A DNA stretch of 64,000 bases from Zeugodacus cucurbitae (lineage: Eukaryota > Arthropoda > Insecta > Diptera > Tephritidae). Position 1 is the first letter of the stretch. Every line of letters begins with the position of its first letter. The notes under the pieces were generated by a model. That model had not been told where the DNA came from, made no database searches, and saw nothing but the letters and a program-made list of their open reading frames with translations. Where the stretch lies: NCBI RefSeq assembly GCF_028554725.1, contig NC_071671.1, positions 52,412,001 to 52,476,000 of the forward strand, written 5' to 3'. Positions 25,000 to 38,147 of this stretch are shown piece by piece. The position numbers were made by a program, and so were the translations under genes.

Positions 25000-27900
25000 T
25001 TTAAAATCGTTAATTTTTCACACCAGTTTAAACGCACTAAAGTTCATTCAACCATCTTACGGTTGTAGAAACTAAACCATGCCACATAGAGTGTATATGA
25101 ATACGGCCCAGACGGCGCCATTGACAAAAAAAAAACTTGTCTGGCGTCGCATTCAGAATGCAGCAAACCAATTCTTTGCATGTGGCGCAAGGCCGAGGTT
25201 TTGCGTGTGGCAAATGTGTAGATTGCGGGAAGTGCGATACTACCATTGGCGCTGTTGCAAAGTGTTCTAAATATAAACGAATATGTTTGGGGTGTATATG
25301 GTAGAAATATCTGAGTCTGGTAAAGCAATAAACTATGGAAAATAATTAATTCAAGTAGTTGGTTGGTGTAAATGAGTTAACTGAGCGATAAACCTCGAAC
25401 AGATTAGATAGGCCTGCATAGAGTTCGGGTACTATTAGTGGTTGCCATGGCGTATGAGTAACATAGTTATATTAAGGCTGATTTTCGATGAATACTTGAA
25501 GTACACTTTTAATGAAAAAGTAATTCATTTAGGGGGCTTATCTGAAAGATGGAAAGGAAAACGACCAACAAGTATGCTATGCTATAAAAGTAAATAAAAC
25601 GCTTACAAAATCAGACTATTAAAGGAATCATAAACCCTTACTGCTTCATTTTGAATGTCGAGTTGGTATCAACCCAAATAATAGTGTCTTGCTCAAATAC
25701 AAAAAGTATAATATTTAATTTCCATATCTCACATATAAAACATGAACCTTCAACGTAATTGAGTATTGAAATAGCTAATTAATTCGATATCTAACTGAGT
25801 ACGCCAAGCACCCAGATTTCCAAGCCAATTAAATTTACCGAAATTAAGTGCAAAATAAAAACTGTAATCCAATTTCCTGTAACGGATCTCGTGAAAACTT
25901 CAAGTAGTTTGTGTATGACTTTGCATGATTTACAAAATAACTACGGAATAATACGGTTGTGGGCGGTGAGTGAAGAGAGAACAAATTGGTTATGGATTGA
26001 AGAGAAGACACACAAATACTTGTGAAAACGAATTGAGTATTCATGGACTGCGACAGCGTGTAAGAGAGAGAGAGCTAGTGGGAGCGCCTGGAAAATGTTA
26101 TTTTTACAAAAACCAAATTGAGTAAGCAGATTGCCACACAGGCTTCATACAAAGGATGCATATTAAAGATATACAATCTTTACAAGCATAAGAGGACATG
26201 AATATGTGTTTAAAATGCTGCAACGGCAAAAGGTCATTAATTGAAAAATCTGTAATAAATGAGACAAAGCTCTGCTGTAGACAGTTGCACATGGAGAGAA
26301 TATGCATGGAAATATTGCAATTTGTAACTTTTTAATAACCTGCGGTCGAATATATGTGCATAGGTAGCAGCTTTTTTGTGTTTCTTTGCCTTTCCGAAAA
26401 TCTCATACACAAGGTTATATCTGTGTAAAAGCGCTGCAGGCGAAAACTGCAAGACTTCCAGAATACAGATTAAATTCTGACAAATTATTACAATACAATG
26501 CTGTACATGTGTGTGAGTGTGTGCGAATACAATAGCAAAGCATAATAGCTGCAAAACAATTTCTTTTGCAAATAATTTAAATTTAAATGGAAAATCGAAT
26601 TAATTTGGTGCGAAAATTGCATTTTAATGAAATAATGTCGTATGAATAATATCATGTGAACTGTGTCATGTTGTTGCGGCGGGTTGGTAGCGTTCTCGGT
26701 CTCAAGTAGATACGGTAACACAGTACAGTAAATTACAGCTCTGAGCTCCCTTAAGGTAACTTATGAAGTGAAGAAGTTCGTAAGTGTTGTAGTGGGAATA
26801 ATTCCAATACTCATAGATTAAATGGCGAATAGTTTGAACCAACGGCATATTTTTCTTTCGATTGCCACGGTGTAAAATATCTGAATTGCGACAGCACTCG
26901 ACACAACTATTTACTACATATTTATGAGCTAGCTTGTCATGAGTACGTAACTTTTTTTGCCCTTCTACCACACACCTCACGAGACTTAGTCGCAACGACA
27001 GCTTAGGAAACAGAGAACAAAAAAAATCAATTCCTTCTGCTGAGATATTTTCATTTTCTTACTAGCTTTCTATCTTGCGTTCATTTACCTACCGTTCTTT
27101 ACAAGGCAGCAGCGCTGCTCAAGGTGATGTGAAAACATCGAGGTGCTGTTGGCGTCTGTAATGCTACACTAATGAATAACTCTTTTGAAAAGAACAAAAT
27201 AAAAATGCACTGAAATACCTAAACACATGCAAACAGCTAGTTTCTTCTAGCTTTCATTTGGAATAATGATTTTTTTTATAGAAATTAAATGCGCAACCGA
27301 ATTCTTGCTGTTGACACTCGTTGTACGACAAAGGGTATGTACTAATTATTGTTTGTACGACTCTTTATGAAGCTTTAAAAGCACCAGATGTTGAGACGTG
27401 TGCTTACAATGTGAATTATTGTTTTAATGAAAACAACAATGCATACAATTAAAGAGAATTCTCCATATACTAAGTAAAAATAAATGCTTACAATTTTCAT
27501 TAACTAAAACAAGTATTTTGAAAGATGACGATGGGTGTAAATTATAATTGCTTTTAAAATATAGTTTTATGTTTAACTCACCATTATTTACTGCTGCCTT
27601 TGACTCTATTGAACAAAGTAAGCTGAAAGGAAATGAAGAGAACTTATTTTGTAAATATTCCTTTGATAATAAATAGTCAAAGAAAGGTTATGAGTGCATG
27701 TGATGGTAGTGAATAATTTAATCGAAATAAGTGTTAGTTAGATAGCTCTGAACTGATATTAGACTCGGACTTTCGGCTAACAATGAAGCAATGATAAGCA
27801 TTGTTGGCATCAAAAAAAAAATTGTTCATTGACAAGCAATAAATCCGTAGCCGTACTTTCCGCACAGCTGAGTGGCCACTCAGTAAAGTTATTGTTCGGT

Positions 27901-29159
27901 GTGACACTGATTTTCTGGCAAATCTTTAAATAGCACATTTGAACAGCTTTCTTCTTCAATCTTCTGTTATTATGCCATAAATCAATCCGTTCACCTTACA
28001 TTCAGGCGCCCTCAGTGAGAATGTTTAACGATGCTGTCGATAGCAATTGAACAGATGGTGCAGCACAGCACACAGCAGGCCACACAGACGAAATCCAATA
28101 AGTTAAAGCCACGAAATGGCCCACAGGTGAAAGTACGACAGATAAACGGGATAAATGGGACAGTAAAAAGCCAAAATTGCAATCAAAGGGCATAAATAAG
28201 CATAACAAAAGGAAAACAGATGCGTAGATAGAATTAGAGAGCATCACAAAAACACACACACATACAAATATTATTTTTTAAGAAGCTGCAATGAGGCCAC
28301 TGAATGATTTACGAATGATTTATGTGGTGCGGTGCCTTCAACAAAGCGTTGCTAGTGGAACAAGCCACAGCAATCGAGCATGACTTCGCGCGCCACTGGG
28401 CGTATGATAAACAACAGCGTTAAATGTCTTGACCGCCCTGTCGTCTTGCTTGTGTTATATATATGCCGCTAATCTTCCGGTGTTCATCTTCTATAAAACT
28501 GTCGCCAAACTCGTGCCGCGTCATTTAGAAATTTGTTCTTTTTTCTGCGCTTTTATTGTAATTCACCCACATACTCGCCTCCACAGCAAACGTTATATTA
28601 TCCGTAATCAGCAGACGTAAACTGCGTTATTTTATCTGTAAATTGCAGAAGCCACGTAGAACAACGAATTATTGATGAAAACAACAAATTATTGTTACAA
28701 GGCGAAAGCATCATGTGAGAAAAGGAATTACGTTTATCAGGTCTGGCTCTTCCAGCTGTTGATAGACGTAATAAAATTGTTAAGTAGTAATAGGAATTAT
28801 GTTTTTTTTCTTTATTTCGCTGAGCAAATATCGAATTGTAATACAGTAAAAAAAACACCACAAGCAACAACACGTACGCGCGTGATATATATAGTCCGCA
28901 GGCGCTGCAAGTGGAATTCACAATGTTGGTTCCGAAATAATTTTATCAATAGTGATTATGATTTTTGGCCCATTTTTTGGCATCCCTTGGCGGCACGTGA
29001 ACGCTCACACGAAAGTCCAGCTTGGCAGCCATGAGGCTTTTGGCCGCTGACATACTATCAAACGGCAGTGAAAAAAAAATCAAGTTCCACTTGTAAAACT
29101 ATTTCATCCGCACTTTCACTTTCCTTTCTAGAATTTGAATTATTTTATTTTATGACGAA
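25000..29159. other. Non-coding stretch
   Basis: No supported gene. Minus-strand frames at 25044-25328, 26237-26554, 26702-26995 and 28002-28259 are unrecognised. The last starts with a hydrophobic run (VFLLLCLF) but overlaps nothing splice-like. Confidence 0.35.
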
Positions 29160-29835
29160 CTAGCTGACCCCTCACGCGTTGCCCTGCGTAAAATTATTTG
29201 TTTTGAAAAGGAAAGAAAGTTGGATTTAGATTGTATTGAAAAGCATTTATTTTCGATTTTTCTACATTGTTTTTCAATATAACGCAGCTTGATAAACAAC
29301 AACTGGAAACTAATACATTTGAACTGAAATGGCAAATCGTTGGAACTCAGAGGAATTGGTGGAATCAAACATTCTGCTCCTTGTAAGTCCCTTTCAAAAT
29401 TCTTGCAACTATCACATTATTCGATAGCTGCGTCACAATCCGAGTTCAATTACACAGTTTCGACATAATTACATAATAATGACAGATCCAACTTTGAGAT
29501 GTAAATGATGCGGCGGCATGTTAAGCAAATCCAAAAAGTGTTCTGTGGTTTTATCCTGTTGCAGGAACACTCGCATATTCATGGTCAATCATATGGTTTT
29601 CACGTACCGCCACAAATACTATGACTCGAGACATTCAATTCATCCGCCGCTGTTGATTTTGGAATAACACGAAGTATTTGTCCAAAATCGCCTGCTTACG
29701 GCATCATTGCGCAACCAAAGCGACGATTATTATTCCACAGATCTTTCATTGTTCTGTCTAGAGAATTGCACTTATCTCATACTATCAGTTTACAATTCTT
29801 CAACACTTTTGCCATAGCAGATTGTGTGTGCATAC
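29160..29835 (-). mobile_element. Decayed Helitron: helicase remnant and 3' terminus
   Basis: Read on the minus strand, shifted frames recover PIF1-like helicase signatures of Helitrons: SLDRTMKDLWNNNRRFG, then AGDFGQILRVIPKSTAADEL (family usually AGDFRQxLPVIPxSTAADE), then LHLKVGSVIIM, then IPLSSNDLPFQFK near the C-terminus (usual form IPxxPxDLPFQFKR). Several stops and shifts interrupt it, and the N-terminal Walker A part and the Rep nuclease are absent. The 3' end is GAGGGGTCAGCTAG at 29160-29173 (minus), ending in CTAG. It lies just outside the left edge of the giant palindrome. Confidence 0.7.
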
Positions 29836-30189
29836 TTATTCTATGACGCTTATATCTGTCTGATTTCAGATAAATAAGACGGTAAAACATATATTACAAT
29901 GATACAAGTAAATATTTGCCTTGCGTAAAAAAACAAAGGACCATTCATTCTTCCATAAAAAACTAAGAACTATACATGAGAGAGAAGAAAACATCGATAA
30001 GAGTCAAATAGATGAATATTCTACATTAATCAAAAAAGGAATCTGAATAAAAAAGTGTTACTTATTTTCATTGTTCTATGATAAAAGTTAGAATGATAAT
30101 AATAAAAAGCTGACACAAATTAGCACTCATATGCATAACTACTAGTCTTTTCTTGGTATTTTCAAATAATATTCAACTGTTTACCGACT
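29836..30189. other. Possible outermost part of palindrome left arm
   Basis: A weak reverse-complement match (TTCAGATAAATAAGACGG at 29869 against the region near 63935) suggests mirror homology continues here. Too short and diverged to be sure. No gene. Confidence 0.3.
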
Positions 30190-31489
30190 ACTACTCTCCC
30201 TGCTTTTACTTTCTCTCTCTATCCATCGCAACTTTATTCAGCTAAACTAATTTATTCAGCACTTGGTCTTAGCTTGTTTAACACATTTTCATATACTAAT
30301 ATAAATTAGAATTCCGGATTCTGCATGAAAAAATGTTCTTATATAAGTGCAGCCGTTATTAACAAGAGCTTAAGAACTGTATTAACCATTATTAGTAGAA
30401 TAACAACAAAAACTTTATTTATCAAAAAAATTAATTTTCAAAGTTTCCATAAGTTTGAGGTTATGCTAAGAAAACAGCAAAAAAAATACGTAGACCCACT
30501 ACGCTGCCAACTCACTGGTATTAAATTAGAGTAACCATTCGGTCAATTTAAATTTGCATAATTTGCGGCAAAGACAATGATGGCACGAATACCAACTGAG
30601 AGCCTGTGTGTTCGACCAACGCTGATAGGTTAGAATGGTTACACGAGTTATGTATGTATATTCTCAAAATGTAAATACTGCAGAGTTAAGAGCAGTTAAA
30701 GGTGGGCGACCAATGACGGAAAATTTTTACATAAAATGTGTACGCATACATAAATATTTGTATATGTCGTTAAAAAGAAAATAACAGTAAAACAAAGCAA
30801 AAATTTCATGCAGATTACCGAAAAAATATTTCAGTAGCAGGAAACTTCCGCAACTGGGTCGGTAGTGCTCAAAGCCAGGTGTATGTAATGATAGTGAAAC
30901 AGAATGGCAGCGTTGCCGGTGCAGCAAAATATGTATAATTCCAACAACCAATAACAAAACCCCAACACAAGTGCATGCCAGCGTGAAATAAAATAGTAGA
31001 TAAGGATAAATCAGACATTTTTTGAAATGGAAATAACATTTCTCTCATATTCGTTTGCAACAACAAAACGATGTTGCCACTTTATTTGCGACAGTCATTG
31101 TTTTTGCGCTATACGTATTGTTGGCGTTGCCGTAATAGTTTTTGCTGGTTTCACTTTCTAGCCACTTAAGTTGTGAACAGTTGAGAGAATTCATTGTATT
31201 TCCGGCAATTTGCAAATTTCTTGTTTTCTTTTTCTTTTTGTTTTTTTTTTTTCATTTTCTATTTTGTTTCATTTTCTCGAGCTTTTCCGTTGTGCTTACG
31301 TTTCACATTTCTTCTGGCTTTCGCCGGCAATTTTCACATCAAGCGAACGACCGAGAAACTCAATTGTACCTTAAACCATTTATTTGGTCCACAAAAGCTT
31401 TAAAGACGACTGATGGGTCACAACAAAAAAAATGTGAAGGAAAAAGTTAAAAAAACAGAAGAAACATAAAATTAAATGAAGTAAAAGCA

Positions 31490-32355
31490 GAATTTGAATT
31501 TGGTATCGCCGCAAAACTAATACGACTGTGTAAGGTACTGTGATATTGATATCATCGGAAGCAACAACCGCTCCGTTTGTTCTGCTTTTTCCCGCATGGA
31601 TAAGAAGGCGAAGCGAATGGGTCTGGAGGTGAATGAGGACAAGACGAAATATCTCCTTTCATCAAGCAAACAGTCAGCGCAATCGCGTCTTGGCTCCCAC
31701 GTCACTGTTGACAGTCATAACTTCGAAGTCGTAGATAATTTCGTATACCTGGGAACCAGTATCATCAACACCAACAATGTCAGCCTCGAAATCCAGCTCA
31801 GAATCACTCTTGCCAACAGGTGCTACATTGGACTGAGTAGGCAATTGAACAGTAAATCCTCTCTCGACGAACCAAAATCAAACTCTACAAGTCCCTTATC
31901 ATTCCCGTCCTGCTTTATGGTGCAGCAGCTTGGACGATGTCAACATCAGATGAGACGACACTAGGAGTTTTCGAGAGGAAAATTTTGTGCAAGATTTATG
32001 GTCCTCAGAACATTGGCAACGGCGAATACCGCAGACGATGGAACGAGTTATACGACGACATTGACATAGTTCAGCGAATAAAAAGACTACGCTAATAAGG
32101 CTACGCTGGTTAGGTCAAGTTGTCCGAATAGACGAAAACACTCCAGCCCTGAAAGTGTTCGATGCAGTACCCGCCGGAGGAAGCCGAGGAAGTGGAAGGC
32201 CTCCACTCCGTTGGAGGGACCAGGTGGAGAGCGACCTGGTTACACTTGGAATCTCCAACTGGCGCCGAACTGCGAAGGAAAGAGAGGAGTAGCGCGCTCT
32301 CATCTATTCGGCTATAACCGGCTAAACGGTTGAACGCCAATAACATACATACAAA
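31490..32355 (+). pseudogene. LINE reverse transcriptase remnant (copy 2)
   Basis: Starts with FGIAAKLIRLCK, then jumps by internal deletion into a damaged YADD region (YCDIDIIG), then RMDKKAKRMGLEVNEDKTKY, NFEVVDNFVYLGT and VSLEIQLRITLANRCY. A frameshift near 31857 breaks the following LYKSLIIPVL segment. The 3' end matches copy 3: CGGCTATAACCGGCTAAACG and CGCCAATAACATACATAC. The catalytic aspartate pair is altered and part of the palm is deleted, so it is inactive. It is inserted in the left palindrome arm only; the mirror position near 61.5 kb lacks it, so it arrived after the inverted duplication. Confidence 0.85.
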
Positions 32356-32456
32356 AGCAGCAAAGTATGTATTCTAGTATTCTAGCAGACGCTTTACCAT
32401 TTCTCTAGTTTGCAAAAAAATTCTTCTAATTAATATGAGCAACTGCCGTAAAGGTC

Positions 32457-32477
32457 AGGAAGGAAGGAAGGAAGGAA
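32457..32477. repeat. (GGAA)n microsatellite
   Basis: About five GGAA/AAGG units. Confidence 0.85.
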
Positions 32478-35400
32478 AATGTTTTATAAATTGCAATAAA
32501 TAAAATTAAATTAAATATCAGAAAATCTTCAACAAAACTCTGTGAAATGACTTTCGGAAATTTGAGAAGGGATTAATTTTAATTTCATTCAGATTTTCAA
32601 TATACCTCAATTCTGAAAAGATTTAGAAATAATTGAAATGTACCAAAATTATGTTAACTAATATTTTTTTTTTAAGATGTCTTTTTATATCTTTGCTTCA
32701 ATCATTGAGGGCTATCTCATAATAAAATGACAATTAACCACATAAATGTCTGCTATACTTCATTTTTATCGATTTCAACTTAACGTGTTCCGACACACTT
32801 AAAGCATTTTTCTGCTGTCGAAAGCACATTATTCAAACACTAAAACCGATGCCATTAAAGCCGCCTGGTGTCAACGAGTGGCTACAGCGAAGCATTACGC
32901 ACATATATACATGAGTATCTAAGTAGAAAAATAGTACTTTACTTAGCAAATAGAACTAATCCGAAAAGTACCAGTTTACTAATATATCAAGGTTGAAACT
33001 GAGCTACTCCGAAAAAATTACTGTTTTTTAACATAACCTAGTAGCTTGTGCCCAGAATTGAACCAATTATTTTTTGGGGTTTATTATACTACTAGGTTGT
33101 CGTTATAATTACAATCGAAGCGAGCTCAGATGCTTAACATCTCATCTGAATCATTAAATGGCTGGCTGTCCCTACGATCAACTTCCAACTCCTTCATTTA
33201 ACTGCTGGGCATAATAAATATAAATACTTGTACATGTTTCCTAAATGATTGCTTCGAATTTTCACCATTTATCACTTATCCAACCCAATCGGAAAGAATC
33301 ACATACATGCCATACGGTATGAGCCTGTCAGTAGATTTATCGAAGCAAATCATTGGCAAAACCGCAAACATTTGGTAAAATCATTAAATTTTCGTACAAC
33401 TACAACAACCCAACAGCTGTCACACTAAAGTGCATATATGTGTTGGACACGGAGAGGAAATAAAATTAATGCGACACAAGCGATCATTTTAGGCATATCA
33501 CACAATTATATGTATGTATGTGTGTATTAATAAATATCCTAACAACAATAAAAATACCCGTACTTGTGTGTATGGATGTGGAAATATATAACAGGAAAGT
33601 ACTTGCCACAAACCGAATGTGTGTCCAATAAAAAATGTAGGAGCCAACAACAGTAACAGTAAATTGGCAACAATTTTGATGGTAAGCTAAGCATCAGTGG
33701 TTCGAACTTATTGCTTCGTTTTATTGTTCTTGTTTTTTAGAAATCTTTAATATATTCATTCAAAAATGACTTTTCACACTGAAAGTCCCTGAAATTCATC
33801 CAAGATATTTGCTCCGGAATATTAACTTTTGCGTAAAAACATATTTTCTCGATAGGTGGCGCTGGAGTCCCAATTTCTCAAGAATCATAAGAATCATATT
33901 TATGGTCGAATTTAATAAATATTTCCAAAGGATTTATAATAGTCATATGCTTAAAACTACTTATTGGCCCAAAATTTCTCCTAAAATTTATACAGTTTTG
34001 TGTAACAATATTATTTAAAAATTTACATGAGACTTGATATTCTTAAGAAACTACTTTGGATAATTTTACGATGTTATATTTCATATACATTCCATGTCAA
34101 TTCAAACAAGCTCTTCTACTGATAAGCCATTTTTACTCTCCATCAAAACTCCCATATCATAACCCCTCCTCCCCTACAAAAAAATTTCTATACACCTCTG
34201 ACTTCAGTAAACAAATTTGAAAGTGTGTATATAGTCAATAAAGCAAATATTGTCGCATGTGTGTGCATATATCGACAAATATTATATTATCGAACGTGAG
34301 TTGTGGTTAATTTTTGGGTTTATTTTAAAAGTGTAAACACGAGCAATTATTCCAACTTGAAAAATGCTACAGAATCAACAAATATTTGATGGAGTGTAAA
34401 TTCGTCAAACAAATCAACTTAACTGGGTCAAAAGTAGTTCAAGTCACATATTTTTTATTTTATATGAAGAAGTTCGTGTCTATATTATCGACAATAGAAT
34501 TTGGAGCGGCACTAATTATCTCGACAAAATTAGAAAAGGAAGTTTCTTCAACTAACTGTTAACAATAATATCCTCTATTCCTCATAAAAGTTTATTTTCA
34601 ATAATGTGGCGGTGTTGGCTGCCCTAGGTAGAATATAAATTTTGCAAATTTGCGAAAACTAAATTACCAAAGAAAAATTCATCTAACAGAAGCTAGTCAT
34701 CAGTTGTGAACAGTGAGTGGTGCCTCCAGTTGCTTGGCACGTGCCAATTGTATACAATGTCCATTCATATTTATTTGCTACAAAAAGCGCAGGAATGCTT
34801 ATTTGTTCATATTTGTCGCAATGAAAACCAAAGTTTCTAGTGTAGTGAACGTTAGAGATCATGAGGGCTTATGTTTACAAAAATATTTTCCAGCTGCTAT
34901 GACTGATGCTTGGCAGCGATGGTTGGTTATATATTTGATACTTACTTTCAGGTAAATAAATCTAAGGAGTTGCAATAACACTTGAGGCACAAAACGTTAA
35001 GCCAAATAAATTAACGTTTAGATAACAAGATATAAAGGTCGGCGTTCGGACGTAACCGATCATTTTGTACTCTCGCAATTTATTATTTTTTTTTAATTAA
35101 TTTGATTAATATAACAGACAATTTCACCTAAATATTCGTACAAAGTCCAATAAAATAACGAAAATTATTATATATAATATATGAGGTTTATAATAAGTCA
35201 TGGATCTATTCCATCGATGCTTAATTTTTATAGAAACTTTCAGTAAAAAGTTAGTCAAAGGCAGTCTCAGGTTTACATATTTATTATCTGCTACACCTCA
35301 ATTTCGCCCATCAATAATAATTTCGAAAATATTCCCGAATTTATATGTGTAGGAAAACATATAGATTTATTTGAAGTCAAAATCTTGAGAAAAATAGAAT

Positions 35401-35664
35401 TTTCAAAATTCAGCCCAACCAACAACTTACATTCAAATTGTAATAATATACTCAAATTTTCGAATATCTTTATGAAATTATGAAATATCGAATATCTTTA
35501 TGAAAATAAACCCAACAACTCGTTCACTTAAAATATAATATAAATAAACCAGATTTCACGAGACCCCTTTCCAAATATCAAAAAACTTATTCTTATAAAA
35601 TGTCCTAACACTTAGCAAAACTAACCTCTAGTCATCCTTCAAAATATAAACAAAACCCTGTCAA

Positions 35665-35677
35665 AGGTCGTTGACCT
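35665..35677. promoter_or_regulatory. IR-1 nuclear-receptor palindrome, site 1
   Basis: AGGTCGTTGACCT: one mismatch from AGGTCA-N-TGACCT, the IR-1 arrangement bound by the ecdysone receptor/Ultraspiracle dimer. Sequence match only; no functional evidence. Confidence 0.35.
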
Positions 35678-35706
35678 CAGCCAAAACGTAAACAAACCCC
35701 GACCAA

Positions 35707-35719
35707 AGTTCAATGACCT
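35707..35719. promoter_or_regulatory. IR-1 nuclear-receptor palindrome, site 2
   Basis: AGTTCAATGACCT: one mismatch (T for G) from the IR-1 consensus, 42 bp after site 1. Confidence 0.35.
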
Positions 35720-35746
35720 CATCCAAAATGTAAACAAACCCCCCAA

Positions 35747-35759
35747 AGGTCAATGACCT
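35747..35759. promoter_or_regulatory. IR-1 nuclear-receptor palindrome, site 3 (perfect)
   Basis: AGGTCAATGACCT is a perfect inverted repeat of AGGTCA with a one-base spacer, the optimal in vitro ecdysone receptor/Ultraspiracle site. It lies 40 bp after site 2. Activity in vivo is unknown. Confidence 0.4.
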
Positions 35760-36109
35760 CGATAGCGAAATAAAACTTTACACAAATACTGTATTTGAGC
35801 TGTGACATCACTTGTGGAAAAATTGTCAAAATCGGACCATGACTTTTCAAGGCCCCTGATATCGAACATGAAAAACTCAGTGTCTAAGGGTAATTTTACA
35901 GCAAAAATATAGGTAAATCTCTAAATAAGTTGCGAGAGTATAAAATGTTCGGTTGCACCCGAACTTAGCCTTTCCTTAACAATTTCAAGAATTATATCCT
36001 TAGAATAAAACCCGGCTAAAAAAGGCATACCACACAACGCTAAATTAGCGACATTAAAACAACCAGATGTTAATGGTATTTCTTTCTTCTTCTTTGTGTT
36101 CAGACAAAT

Positions 36110-36600
36110 TTCTATATAAGAGAAAAATGCGCAAAGCAGACTTTAAAGAAGGATCAGACATTTTCAACCGAATATAGTAACCCAAACGAATTTCGAAACA
36201 AAAGAAAGGAGTGTCTTTCAAAGCGAACTAAATACCTGTCATGCCACATAAAAGTTGAAAAAAGTAAAAGGCGAATCACAAGAAGTAAAGAGTAAAATAT
36301 TTGATCTCAAACCCAATGGAAAAATGGCATGCCGTAATTGAAGCGAGTTGAAGCGATTGAAAGCCGAGGCAAGTGGTGAATAAGTGTAAATTGGCCAAAT
36401 TAATTTGCCTTTTCTCCTAATAAAGTAACGAATTTGGAAGCGAAATCACGAAAGCGAAAAACAGGCAAATAATTGAACTAATTAAGAACGAAACAGCAAA
36501 CAGCAAAAAGTCTCTGAAAAGCCTGTTCAGTTGATGGCCATCGGTAGACCACTTTCCTCAGACCGGTAGAGTGAGAACTTTAATAATATTTTGGTTATAA
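36110..36600 (+). repeat. Arm block K, left copy (same orientation as right copy)
   Basis: Matches 58025-58575 in direct orientation. Shared runs include AATGGCATGCC, GAGTGTAAATTGGC-like and GCGAAATCACGAAAGCGAA. All neighbouring blocks are inverted between the arms, so this block was flipped in one arm. Confidence 0.75.
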
Positions 36601-36721
36601 TTGAGAGTTTGATGTTTTTATAATTTCGATAAAGATAGTTTGTCATATCGCTCTGAGTAACAATAAATCCTAAGTCAACTCGGAGGTGGAGACGTTATAT
36701 ACACTCTTTAACTTTTGTATA

Positions 36722-38144
36722 AATGAATGTACATTATGTAGGTAAAATTTCCCTGTCTATTCATTCGTCTTTTGTTTATATTCTTCACTTCGCTGAGTGA
36801 AAAAAAGTTAAATTTTCTGGAAAGGTTGCATTCTTCCTGTGACGAAACACTCACGTGACTACAAACACACACAAGTGGCTCAAAGCACCGTCGACAAAGA
36901 AAAGGCTGCTGATGGGAGGAAATTAAGCGTCCTCGGCAAGCAGATATAATAAGGTGAAATGAAACTTCACCTTGCCAACTGGGCTGCCTTGTGCAACCAA
37001 TAACGACACAAAGTAACAATAATAAACTGAAAGCAAAAACGCTGTCAAGCACACACTCATACATAAAAGTAAGTCCACACGTGCCCACATACCTTTGAGC
37101 ATTTCTTAACCACTGTGAGTATTGATTGCACATAAGTGAGCTCATATGCTGAGCAGCCTTTGCATGAAACGCCCACATATGGTTCCACACTGCTCAGTTC
37201 ATTTCAGCTCAACTCCAGTCAACTCAGTTCAGCTGCGTTTGACGGTGAATACAACGAACTGCTGCTCATTGAAGTGGAAGAATGCAAGTTTGACAATCCA
37301 TACAACAAAGCGAAGTTGGCGAAGGGTTGTCATTCACACTGAAAGACATTTTTAAGTGGCAGAAAATGATTAAGGGGCTGAGAGATCACATTTATTAACT
37401 AACAGAACATAAAAAAGTCATAAACACTGATTATTAGAGTAACTTAAGTGCTAAACTAAAACGATTCGAACCATATCATTTCACATAATATTTTGTATAT
37501 ATTTTAAGAGATAATCCGTCGATTATACCCAGGAGCGCATTTATGCATAATTAGCACTTTATCATACCTACGTATAAGCGTACGGGTATAAAACAAATCA
37601 GGTCAACACTCAGAACCTAATACAACTGCAAAATCCTAAACATTTCATTAAACGCATAGCTCTCGTCAAGCAAGCAACACTTCATCAATAAAGCACACGA
37701 GTGTGCATATATACAAATTCATATGTATGCATACCGCATTTACATAATTCACTACACAGCGGTGTACACGGCGTATACGTGACATGCAATACAATGCACA
37801 GCTGAGAGAGAGAAGTTGCGTATACGCATAGATATACGCAATGAGTCACTGCAGTGAAACGCTCTCGATGGCATTTAATACGCACATCTGTATATGGCCG
37901 CATAGACGAACTGGGCGCGACTACATAGCATATTTGAAACATATCATTGCGCGCCTGAACACGTTTACTTGCCCGAACCGTGTTGGCACTGGCGTTACCA
38001 CAGCTTTGCAATGCAAATTAGAATTCATGCATTATGCAAGTGTAGCCATTAGCTGACCACCTGGGGGTCTACACACACGACCATACACCTGCTTTACACA
38101 CCTTCGTAAACACATATCAAAAATCACACTCCCATGCGTTAGCA
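36722..38144 (+). repeat. 1,423-bp tandem duplication, copy 1
   Basis: Identical by eye to 38148-39570 (offset 1,426 bp), with the three bases CAT between copies. A diverged single inverted copy is at 55328-56637 in the opposite palindrome arm. Several frames repeat exactly in both copies, which reflects the duplication and not coding. No transposase, terminal inverted repeat or target duplication is visible. Confidence 0.9.
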
Positions 38145-38147
38145 CAT

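Larger units (their letters stand above)
35638..35762. repeat. Three-unit minisatellite, about 41 bp per unit
   Basis: Three imperfect direct units start near 35638, 35681 and 35723. Each contains a CAAAAYGTAAACAAACCCC-like segment followed by a palindrome with AGGTC-like and TGACCT half-sites. Located inside the fold-back element. Confidence 0.85.
35024..35980. mobile_element. Fold-back pair of Helentron-like ends, copy D
   Basis: Both outer edges carry 3' ends of the Helentron-like family. The minus-oriented one (35024-35180) has GTTCGGACGTAACCGATC and TACTCTCGCAATT. The plus-oriented one (about 35770-35980) has TTGCGAGAGTATAAAATG and GTTCGGTTGCACCCGAAC. The middle holds unassigned AT-rich sequence and the minisatellite described below. 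It sits in the left palindrome arm where the mirrored right arm (about 58.64 kb) has none. Either two insertions or one composite insertion would explain it. Confidence 0.7.

Noticed and set aside
31142..31450. Phe-rich 102-codon frame (and mirrored 61584-61892)
   Set aside because: Low-complexity T-rich tract; homology between arms is at the DNA level only.
33700..33720. GGTTCGAAC sequence resembling a tRNA T-arm
   Set aside because: No cloverleaf could be folded around it.
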